Assembly: GCA_946611595.1 (NCBI GenBank)
Contig: CAMODY010000107.1
Location: 1 to 6,084, forward strand
Length of the DNA stretch: 6,084 nt
Direction: 5' to 3'
Source: an uncultured Clostridia bacterium
GTDB taxonomy: Bacteria; Bacillota; Clostridia; Lachnospirales; Lachnospiraceae
Below the pieces are notes generated by a model. The model saw only the letters and a program-made list of their open reading frames with translations. It had not been told where the DNA came from and did no database searches. The position numbers were made by a program, and so were the translations under genes. This document shows positions 1 to 4,822 of the stretch, in pieces; within the stretch, counting starts at the first letter, position 1; each line of letters opens with the position of its first letter.

Positions 1-16
1 TTGCATATTGTTAATA

Positions 17-35
17 GTTAGCTTTTAAAGATAAC
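17..35. repeat. Imperfect 19-bp palindrome upstream of the TPR gene
   Basis: The bases read GTTA-g-CTTT-t-AAAG-a-TAAC: eight of nine arm positions pair around a central T. Such near-perfect symmetry with almost no loop suits a protein-binding site on DNA better than an RNA hairpin. Its right end overlaps by two bases the ACAAC-N6-GTTGT element that follows. No function is known; chance is possible in such A/T-rich sequence. Confidence 0.35.
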
Positions 36-49
36 AACAAAAAGGTTGT
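34..49. promoter_or_regulatory. Candidate operator, copy 1 (ACAAC-N6-GTTGT)
   Basis: ACAAC, six bases (aaaaag), GTTGT, then GGC. The same arms, the same 6-base spacer and the same RGC flank recur at 3611-3626 and 4649-4664. It is centred about 61 bases upstream of the start point predicted from the TATGAT box at 91-96, a usual place for LysR-type activator binding. Caveat: its right arm is also part of the left stem of the terminator hairpin at 41-70, so the match could arise partly from the terminator. It is the least certain of the three copies. Confidence 0.4.
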
Positions 50-79
50 GGCTGTCAGGCCACAACTTTTGTTTTGTTT
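41..79 (+). terminator. Rho-independent terminator of a gene left of the window
   Basis: The stem 41-52 (aaaggttgtggc) pairs with 59-70 (gccacaactttt), with one G-T pair and a 6-base loop (tgtcag). It is followed by a T-rich run with isolated G residues to about 79. It would end a rightward transcript whose gene lies outside the window. It sits directly upstream of, and partly under, the promoter proposed for the TPR gene. Confidence 0.75.
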
Positions 80-96
80 CAAAACGGGAATATGAT
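69..96 (+). promoter_or_regulatory. Predicted sigma-A-type promoter of the TPR gene
   Basis: A TTGTTT -35 box (69-74), a 16-base spacer and a TATGAT -10 box (91-96, five of six consensus bases) predict a start point near 103 and a leader of about 43 bases. The weak -35 box lies inside the T-rich tail of the preceding terminator, so termination and initiation are packed together. The call rests on consensus matching by eye. Confidence 0.5.
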
Positions 97-145
97 AAGG
101 TGAAGTTGGAAAGATATACAATAAAACTACTGGAGGTTCAGAAAT

Positions 146-853
146 ATGATTGATTATGTAGCAAGAAGCGGAGCGTTATTAAAAGACAAAAAGGCACAGG
201 CAGCTTTGATTCTTTGCGAGCAGGGAATCGGTGAAGGCTGCAAGGATGTCGCAGCGCTTTATGTAAATGAAGGTATCGCCTATCTTTATATGAACCAGTT
301 TGAAAAATCTCTGGAGATGTTTGATAAAGCCTGTGAGCTGGATCCGACTGATGGAGATGCACAGTACAATCGTTCTATGGCGATCCGCTCCATGCAGAAG
401 CATGAGGAGGCGCTTGCAAACTATGAGACGACCTTTGAAAAGTTCCCGAATCATTTCTATAACCTGATGAACTGCGGAAATGTCAGAAGACGTTTCGGAA
501 AATATGATGAAGCGATTGAAATGTACCAGAGGGCATTAGACCAGCAGCCGGACAGCTGGGAGCTGATCTATAACATTGCCTGCTGCAAGATCCTTCAGGG
601 GAAATATGAGGAAGCACTTGATCTGGTCAATAAAGGACTGGAACTGAATGATGATTTCGGTGAGCTTTATTATTGCAAGGCAATCTGCCTGAAGAACCTG
701 GGAGATGAAGCTGGTAAAGAGGAAGCTTATAATATCGCGATCAAGTATAAACCGGAAGACGACCGTCCGCCTCATGGATGGGGTCCGCATCCGGAAGAAC
801 TCAAAGAACCTCATGGTCCATGCATGAGAAGCGAAGTTATCAAAGGAATATAA
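146..853 (+). CDS. Tetratricopeptide-repeat (TPR) protein
   Basis: A 235-residue protein made almost wholly of TPR units, helix-turn-helix scaffolds that bind other proteins. About five consecutive 34-residue repeats can be laid out from residue 37 to 206, each with the usual pattern (for example A-Y-L-Y-x-N-Q-F-E-K-S-L-E-M-F-D-K-A-C-E-L-D-P near 45-67, and G-K-Y-D-E-A-I-E-M-Y-Q-R-A-L in the third). Residues 1-36 look like a degenerate extra unit. There is no signal peptide or membrane segment, so it is probably cytoplasmic. The last 30 residues leave the repeat pattern and are rich in Pro and His (three PH pairs and a Cys). The ATG has a GGAGG at 132-136, nine bases upstream. It is transcribed alone, ending at the shared terminator at 876-906. 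The partner is unknown; a role with the neighbouring redox genes is only suggested by the shared upstream element. Confidence 0.85.
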   Translation: MIDYVARSGALLKDKKAQAALILCEQGIGEGCKDVAALYVNEGIAYLYMNQFEKSLEMFDKACELDPTDGDAQYNRSMAIRSMQKHEEALANYETTFEKFPNHFYNLMNCGNVRRRFGKYDEAIEMYQRALDQQPDSWELIYNIACCKILQGKYEEALDLVNKGLELNDDFGELYYCKAICLKNLGDEAGKEEAYNIAIKYKPEDDRPPHGWGPHPEELKEPHGPCMRSEVIKGI

Positions 854-875
854 CAGAATAAAAAGAACAAACAAC

Positions 876-906
876 AAACTGCCGGTCTTAATGACCGGCA
901 GTTTTT
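876..906. terminator. Bidirectional terminator between convergent genes
   Basis: A perfect 12-bp stem (876-887 with 893-904, core CTGCCGGTC/GACCGGCAG) around a 5-base loop (ttaat). On the + strand it runs into TTTTT (902-906) and ends the TPR transcript. Read on the - strand the stem is followed by TTTGTTGTTTG, so it can also end the flavoprotein operon, which stops at 964. The roughly 57 bases between it and that stop codon hold nothing I can assign. Confidence 0.9.
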
Positions 907-963
907 AAAAAGAAGAGGTGAATTATTTAGCAAATAGCTTTTTTAAGGCTTAAGTAGCTTTGA

Positions 964-1962
964 CTATTTTGCCTCTTTATCTTTATTCAGGTTTGCAAGG
1001 ATAGCTGCCTTCTTAGCTTCTGCGGACGGTGATTTTACGATACAAGCGTTGTAATCCTGATATACTTTCAGTTTTTCAGGAATCTCGTCTTTGTGCGGCA
1101 TGTAGCGGTTCATTAAAACTTCACCGATCTCATCGCCGTGTGCTTCAAGGCCACATGGTTTGGTGTGGTTTTCATGCTGTTCCTCTTCCGGCCATTCGAT
1201 CTTCATCTCATCGCCGTCCATTACGATGTGACCATGGGTTCCGCAGATTGCACACCATACGTCTTTTTTCTTCGGGTTAAAGAGCATAGCGTTGAAGTGG
1301 CAGGATGGGCAGACATCTTCATCACTTGGCTCACCCCTCCAGCTGTGATCATTATCAAGTACAGCCTGAGCGAGGTTGCGGCCTAACAGTTTTGCACGCT
1401 CGATATATGCGTCATCAAGGGTAGCTGCACCTGGATTTGCAATACCTGTAACATTCATGAAATCTACAACATCCGTGGATGCTGAGAAGCAGGTGGAGTA
1501 GAGGCTCGGGATACCCATAGAAACCCAGTGGCTTGATAAAGCACCGCCGACACTGATCAGAGCGCCCGGACGGGATTTTACTCTGCCTTCAGCCCACTTC
1601 GGGGTACCAAAACGGCTCATCATAACAGCATCGATCTTTGGTCCAAAAACTCTGTCACGGAATGCAAATGTCATGGAAGAACCAGTTGTAGAGTAGACCG
1701 GACCTGCCATTAAGAATCCGTCACAATCTAAGAATTTATCAATTAAAAATGCTGCATCGTCTTTTCCATGAACGCATTTTGTCGGATCATCCATTGCTGC
1801 ACAGAACTGTCCGGAACATGCGGTACATGGGTAAATGTCCATGTCACGAAGTCTTACGAGTTCGACTTCCAGTCCCATTTTTTCAGCTTCCATTAAAGCT
1901 GCCTTTGTAAATACTTCACAGTTTCCATCTTTTCTTCCGGCGCTGACTGCTAAAATTTTCAT
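964..1962 (-). CDS. Flavodoxin-fold NAD(P)H-dependent FMN reductase-like protein with cysteine cluster and zinc ribbon
   Basis: A 332-residue cytoplasmic protein. Residues 1-200 are of the NADPH-dependent FMN reductase / iron-sulfur flavoprotein type: the first beta strand and phosphate-binding loop MKILAVSAGRKDGN (1-14), then a cysteine group C46-x2-C49-x4-C54-x8-C63, then the second FMN loop AGPVYSTTGSSM (86-97). In iron-sulfur flavoproteins the matching position carries a compact cysteine motif for a 4Fe-4S cluster; the spacing here differs, so a cluster is possible but unproven. Residues 218-240 form a C-x2-C-x15-C-x2-C ribbon (CPSC...CAIC) likely to bind zinc or iron. The acidic, Lys-rich C-terminal tail (about 250-332) is not recognised. 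Family members move electrons between NAD(P)H, FMN and partner proteins. It is the second gene of an operon, 33 bases after the FAD enzyme, with its own AAGGAGG site (1971-1977), and probably feeds or shares electrons with that enzyme. The physiological substrate is unknown. Confidence 0.88.
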   Translation of the reverse strand: MKILAVSAGRKDGNCEVFTKAALMEAEKMGLEVELVRLRDMDIYPCTACSGQFCAAMDDPTKCVHGKDDAAFLIDKFLDCDGFLMAGPVYSTTGSSMTFAFRDRVFGPKIDAVMMSRFGTPKWAEGRVKSRPGALISVGGALSSHWVSMGIPSLYSTCFSASTDVVDFMNVTGIANPGAATLDDAYIERAKLLGRNLAQAVLDNDHSWRGEPSDEDVCPSCHFNAMLFNPKKKDVWCAICGTHGHIVMDGDEMKIEWPEEEQHENHTKPCGLEAHGDEIGEVLMNRYMPHKDEIPEKLKVYQDYNACIVKSPSAEAKKAAILANLNKDKEAK

Positions 1963-1995
1963 ATGTAATTCCTCCTTGATATTGATCTATGATAC

Positions 1996-3465
1996 TTACG
2001 ATTCTAATTTTCTGATATATTTTGCAACGTTATCGCCGGCCATGCGTCCGGTATTAACAGCATAACCCATGGTGTTGCCAGGGAGTTTGTACAGATATGT
2101 TCCTGCATAAATATCGCAGGTATCGGTACCGGCTGCATAAAGACCTTTGATCGGGCGATAGTCCGGATCTAAGACCTGAGTCTTGTGGTTGATCTGAATT
2201 CCACCGAGGCTTCCGTATGCGGAAAGCGCAATCGCGCCACCCCAAAGCTTGCCTTCGATCTTTCTCATATATTTGTGGTCTTTATTAAAGACATCGTCAT
2301 AGCCTTCGTCGCAGAGTTCGTTGTATTCTTCTAATGTCTCACGGAAGGTCTCAAGATCGATACCAAAGAATTCGCAAAGTTCTTCGTCGGTAGCATCTGT
2401 AATATATGATTTCTCTGGAGCAAGCTCTTTCGCGGTCTCAAGCTGATCTTTCAGATAGTCCATGGTATTTCCAAAGATAGAGCCTGCAATACCTGCCCAA
2501 TCAAGACCATTGCGGTAGTAGTATTTCACGAGCTTATCAGAAGCGATCATGATCGCAACGCGTTGCGGCTGACGTCTGATGACATTTGCCAGGATTGCCG
2601 GGTTTTCTGAGTATGCTTCGTTCATAACACGCTCGCCGGAAAGGTTCACTAAGAGGTTTGGCTGGTTAAAGATGTTTGCAAGAGCAAAGCACTCATCCGG
2701 AACACGGGTCTTGGTGTTTGTTTCCATATCGATGCGGCCCTTCATAGCACCAACTTCCCACGCTAGACGCAGTCCGTCACCTTTCAGCCCTGGAATCGCA
2801 AAGTTGAACATATCTTTACCAAAGGTAAAACCACATTCTTCTTTGATCATTTCCGGATTGTCACCGAAACCGCCGGTAGCAATGATAACTGCTTTAGCCT
2901 CGACCTCGATCTCTTCGCCGTTTTCTTTCTGTGCGATCAGGCCTGTGATATGGTCGTCCGTCTTAAGGATCTTCTTAACAGCAGTATTTGTATGGACTTC
3001 GGTTCCAAGCTCGATCGCTCTTTCCAAAAGACGTTTATTCATTGTAGATGCAGCACGCATTCCGCCCGGTTTTCCGCCGCCTTCCGGAGTGACCATGTGC
3101 CAGGTGTTCCAGCTTCCGGCATAGAACTTGCCGACTTTACCGAATTCAACACCCATGTCCTCGAGCCAGTCGATCGTATCGCCGGACTGCCAGAAATAGT
3201 CATGAACAAGACGGGCATCGCAGTTCCAATGAACATACTCCATGAATTCCTCGAAAACTTTTTCCTTTGTTAGCTCACTCATTTCAGCCTTCTGTACGCG
3301 GCTTTCTACGCCGAAAGGACCGCCGCCCATGTTTGCTGCGCCACCGCACATAGCAGCTTTTTCAAAGCCAACAACCTTCAGATCGTTTTCTGATGCAGAA
3401 ACGCAGGCTGCAAGTCCCGCAGGACCTAAACCGACGACTGCAACATCTGCTGTGATTTTAGTCAT
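1996..3465 (-). CDS. FAD-dependent oxidoreductase, fumarate reductase/succinate dehydrogenase flavoprotein-like (FAD_binding_2)
   Basis: A 489-residue soluble flavoprotein. The N-terminus has the Rossmann dinucleotide motif VVGLGPAGLAA (10-20) with the ribose-binding acid E35. Further family signatures follow: GGAANMGGG (41-49), ATGGFG (196-201), GDGLRLAWEVGA (229-240), NLSGERVMNE (274-283), and the C-terminal FAD-closing segment GGIQIN (421-426), GLYAAG (441-446) and GRMAG (473-477). Known relatives reduce activated C=C bonds (fumarate, urocanate, 3-ketosteroids, enoates) or run the reverse dehydrogenation. The usual fumarate-reductase stretch near the end, with a GG-V-H-G type active-site His, is absent; the matching place reads YAGTYLYKLPGN (453-464), so fumarate itself is an unlikely substrate. 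With no signal peptide, haem motif or FMN-attachment domain, it must get electrons from a soluble donor, plausibly the flavodoxin-type protein encoded next. The start is fixed by AGGAGG at 3472-3477, six bases upstream. First gene of the operon. Confidence 0.92.
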   Translation of the reverse strand: MTKITADVAVVGLGPAGLAACVSASENDLKVVGFEKAAMCGGAANMGGGPFGVESRVQKAEMSELTKEKVFEEFMEYVHWNCDARLVHDYFWQSGDTIDWLEDMGVEFGKVGKFYAGSWNTWHMVTPEGGGKPGGMRAASTMNKRLLERAIELGTEVHTNTAVKKILKTDDHITGLIAQKENGEEIEVEAKAVIIATGGFGDNPEMIKEECGFTFGKDMFNFAIPGLKGDGLRLAWEVGAMKGRIDMETNTKTRVPDECFALANIFNQPNLLVNLSGERVMNEAYSENPAILANVIRRQPQRVAIMIASDKLVKYYYRNGLDWAGIAGSIFGNTMDYLKDQLETAKELAPEKSYITDATDEELCEFFGIDLETFRETLEEYNELCDEGYDDVFNKDHKYMRKIEGKLWGGAIALSAYGSLGGIQINHKTQVLDPDYRPIKGLYAAGTDTCDIYAGTYLYKLPGNTMGYAVNTGRMAGDNVAKYIRKLES

Positions 3466-3489
3466 AGTATTCCTCCTAAATATATTCGC

Positions 3490-3504
3490 TTTGCAAGTCG
3501 CAAA
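3490..3504. repeat. Small inverted repeat in the leader of the flavoenzyme operon
   Basis: TTTGC (3490-3494), five bases, GCAAA (3500-3504); a further GCAAAG occurs at 3521-3526. These arms sit 25 to 61 bases upstream of the oxidoreductase start codon and could be an accessory regulator site or a weak leader hairpin. The arms are short, so chance is quite possible. Confidence 0.2.
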
Positions 3505-3533
3505 CTATGATCTTGTACTAGCAAAGCATACAA
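3504..3533 (-). promoter_or_regulatory. Alternative weak promoter for the flavoenzyme operon
   Basis: On the - strand TTGTAT (3533-3528), an 18-base spacer and CATAGT (3509-3504) give a weak sigma-A-type match lying after the lysR terminator. It would give a leader of about 30 bases. It competes with the proposal at 3562-3592, which fits the operator spacing better. I cannot decide between them from sequence alone. Confidence 0.25.
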
Positions 3534-3571
3534 ATAAAAAGTGCTAATCTCTTAACTAAAGATTAGCACTT
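3532..3571 (-). terminator. Rho-independent terminator of the lysR transcript
   Basis: Read on the - strand, a perfect 12-bp stem (3571-3560 with 3550-3539, AAGTGCTAATCT and its complement) encloses a 9-base loop and is followed at once by a T run (TTTTTATTTG counting the last stem bases). It lies 109 bases beyond the lysR stop codon and 74 to 106 bases before the oxidoreductase start codon. It therefore separates lysR from the flavoenzyme operon although both point the same way. The stem is A/T-rich, so some read-through is possible. Confidence 0.8.
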
Positions 3572-3592
3572 CACATTTCTAATGAGAAACAA
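3562..3592 (-). promoter_or_regulatory. Candidate regulator-dependent promoter of the flavoenzyme operon
   Basis: On the - strand GCTAAT (3567-3562, four of six bases of TATAAT) would act as a -10 box with a poor -35 (TTGTTT, 3592-3587, 19-base spacer). The predicted start is near 3555, inside the loop of the lysR terminator, and the operator at 3611-3626 would be centred near -64. A poor -35 box is usual for promoters that need a LysR-type activator. The element was picked because of that spacing, so confidence is low. Confidence 0.3.
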
Positions 3593-3610
3593 ATAAAGAA
3601 GAATTTCAAA

Positions 3611-3626
3611 ACAACCAAATAGTTGT
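3611..3626. promoter_or_regulatory. Candidate operator, copy 2 (ACAAC-N6-GTTGT)
   Basis: ACAAC, six bases (caaata), GTTGT, then AGC. It is intergenic, 53 bases beyond the lysR stop and about 145 bases before the oxidoreductase start. Arms, spacer length and right flank match the copies at 34-49 and 4649-4664. It is proposed as the site through which the adjacent LysR protein controls the flavoenzyme operon. Its even-length symmetry does not give the textbook T-N11-A LysR box, so another regulator cannot be excluded. Confidence 0.55.
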
Positions 3627-3639
3627 AGCTCATCAGGAC

Positions 3640-3662
3640 TTGTTTAGCGTTGCTAAAACAAT
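3640..3662. repeat. Inverted repeat downstream of lysR
   Basis: TTTAGC (3643-3648), gtt, GCTAAA (3652-3657), extendable outward to TTG/CAA with one bulged base. No T tract follows on the - strand, so it does not look like a terminator. It sits just upstream (in the - direction) of operator copy 2 and may be an accessory site or a hairpin protecting the lysR 3' end. Confidence 0.3.
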
Positions 3663-3679
3663 AAATATATTAGGGTTGC

Positions 3680-4594
3680 TTATTTCGTCGTAAGGAGAAG
3701 TCCTAAACGGTCTTTTTCTGCATTTTCAAATTCATGAGCCAAAAAGTCGGCAAAGGCTTCCGAGTAGGATTTACCCAGGTTTTCATTCCAGACACAGACA
3801 ATATTATTCATAATGCCGGTAGGTACGGTTGCGATATTGCTTTCATATGGAGCGCGGGCCATGACAGAACCCAGGATGATTCCTTCGCCTCTTGCTACTG
3901 TCTCTAAAGCTTTAGGGGCATCCGATACAATAATGATAGAGCGGGGCTCAAGACCAAAGTTTTCAATATCCCGCATAATGCTGTCCCTGGTTTCAAAGAA
4001 GTTGTTGCTGGTAACGCCGGCGACAAAGGCATCGTGTTTAAACTCCATATAATCAACGCCCGGTTTATATTTAGGATGATTCTTTGATACGAGAAGTGCA
4101 GCCTCTAAATGGTAGATGGGTTTAATGATCAAGCCGGGAAGGTTCTGTACGAAACGGTCGATCGTAACGAGCATATCTACATCACGGGCCAGGAGGCGTT
4201 CAATCCCAAATGCAGGGGTGTCAAAAGCAAGTTCCACGTTTGCGGTGTACTCGGTCCCCGGAATTGTGAACGGGTGCATACGCTTTACCGGCTCAAAATC
4301 CGGCTGGTTTAAAGTGAGAATAGAGAAACGGTTATTGGCCTGATGATAGTCTTCCAAAAGAGAGCGGCAGTCTTTTAAAAACTGCTTGTTCAGTTCTAAA
4401 TACTTCTTTCCCCAAGGGGTGATCTGAACATTGTGAGGGTTTCTATAAAATAAAGGAAATCCCACTTTAGATTCTAATTTTGAGATATTTTTGCTGACAG
4501 CCTGTTGAGAAATATAGAGCTGTTTTGCTGTTTCGCTGAAGTTCAGTGTCTCGGCAAGATTAAAAAAACATTCCATCTGAACGTCCAAAGACAT
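3680..4594 (-). CDS. LysR-family transcriptional regulator
   Basis: A 304-residue regulator with the standard LysR plan. The N-terminal winged helix-turn-helix covers about residues 5-64: F-F-N-L-A-E-T-L-N-F-S-E-T-A-K (10-24), the recognition helix SQQAVSKNISKLE (29-41), G45 and PLFYRN (47-52), then the wing with T-P-W-G. A linker helix (about 60-85) leads to the periplasmic-binding-protein-like effector domain (about 90-300). The start chosen is the ATG at 4594-4592: it has GAGGAGG six bases upstream and gives the family's usual N-terminus. An in-frame ATG 12 codons further upstream lacks that support. The gene is divergent from the hydrolase, the classic arrangement in which a LysR protein activates the neighbour and represses itself. 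The effector is unknown; a substrate or product of the nearby enzymes is the natural guess. Confidence 0.95.
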   Translation of the reverse strand: MSLDVQMECFFNLAETLNFSETAKQLYISQQAVSKNISKLESKVGFPLFYRNPHNVQITPWGKKYLELNKQFLKDCRSLLEDYHQANNRFSILTLNQPDFEPVKRMHPFTIPGTEYTANVELAFDTPAFGIERLLARDVDMLVTIDRFVQNLPGLIIKPIYHLEAALLVSKNHPKYKPGVDYMEFKHDAFVAGVTSNNFFETRDSIMRDIENFGLEPRSIIIVSDAPKALETVARGEGIILGSVMARAPYESNIATVPTGIMNNIVCVWNENLGKSYSEAFADFLAHEFENAEKDRLGLLLTTK

Positions 4595-4620
4595 AATTCT
4601 TCCTCCTCTCCCCACAAAAG

Positions 4621-4649
4621 ATAGTAGCACAGCAATTTTTTGACTTCAA
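4621..4649 (-). promoter_or_regulatory. Predicted lysR promoter
   Basis: On the - strand TTGAAG (4649-4644), exactly 17 bases, then TACTAT (4626-4621), with a start point near 4614 and a leader of about 20 bases carrying the GAGGAGG site. The -35 box touches the left arm of operator copy 3, so protein bound there would hinder polymerase: an autorepression layout. Confidence 0.55.
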
Positions 4650-4664
4650 CAACTTTTTGGTTGT
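4649..4664. promoter_or_regulatory. Candidate operator, copy 3 (ACAAC-N6-GTTGT), in the divergent control region
   Basis: ACAAC, six bases (tttttg), GTTGT, then AGC. It lies between lysR and the hydrolase, adjoining the lysR -35 box and centred about 66 bases upstream of the hydrolase start point predicted from TACAAT at 4711-4716. That is the position where LysR-type proteins usually have their recognition site. This is the best supported of the three copies because its position relative to both promoters makes sense. T-N11-A symmetry is not present. Confidence 0.6.
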
Positions 4665-4710
4665 AGCCTTTCTGTTTTATTTGATGTTTCCATTACATTG
4701 GCAGTTTTTT

Positions 4711-4716
4711 TACAAT
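4711..4716 (+). promoter_or_regulatory. Predicted -10 box of the hydrolase promoter
   Basis: TACAAT, five of six consensus bases, in an A/T-rich stretch. No acceptable -35 box lies 16-18 bases upstream (the best TTGATG, 4681-4686, is 24 bases away), as expected for a promoter that needs an activator. The predicted start near 4723 leaves a leader of about 97 bases. In it a weak stem (CTCT...GCCT with AGGC...AGAG, 4742-4764, two-base bulge) can be drawn, but I see no riboswitch I can name. Confidence 0.45.
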
Positions 4717-4807
4717 CAAATCAGAAAGCAGAAAGGGAGAACTCTGTGCCTTGGAGAGGCAGAGAAGATCCCTGTAAGCAGCAATGTAGTCTAATAACAC
4801 AGAAAAC

Positions 4808-4822
4808 GAGGTGAACAGATTG
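4808..4822 (+). promoter_or_regulatory. Ribosome-binding site deciding a TTG start
   Basis: GAGGTG (4808-4813), six bases, TTG (4820-4822). The only other in-frame start codon after the upstream stop (TAG, 4787-4789) is the GTG at 4811, which is part of this site and has no Shine-Dalgarno of its own. TTG is therefore preferred, and it implies modest translation of the hydrolase. Confidence 0.65.

Noticed and set aside
871..886. Fourth operator copy at ACAAC near 871
   Set aside because: The base run six positions later is CCGGT, not GTTGT; the resemblance is only in the left arm.
2579..3124. A 181-codon open frame on the + strand inside the FAD oxidoreductase
   Set aside because: It is antisense to a well-supported flavoenzyme; the Ser/Pro/Arg-rich translation is typical of a shadow frame.
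3539..3571. The 12-bp hairpin as a riboswitch of the flavoenzyme operon
   Set aside because: It is a simple stem with a T tract on the - strand and no conserved junction or aptamer-like core; a terminator of lysR explains it fully.
4594..4630. Longer lysR start giving 12 extra N-terminal residues (ATG at 4630)
   Set aside because: It has no Shine-Dalgarno, would start upstream of the predicted -10 box (4621-4626), and the extra residues encode the GAGGAGG of the better ATG at 4594. LysR proteins usually begin close to the helix-turn-helix.
4752..4778. An 8-codon leader frame (TTG to TAA) before the hydrolase, as a possible attenuation peptide
   Set aside because: Weak start codon, poorly placed ribosome site, no run of one amino acid, and no terminator hairpin after it.
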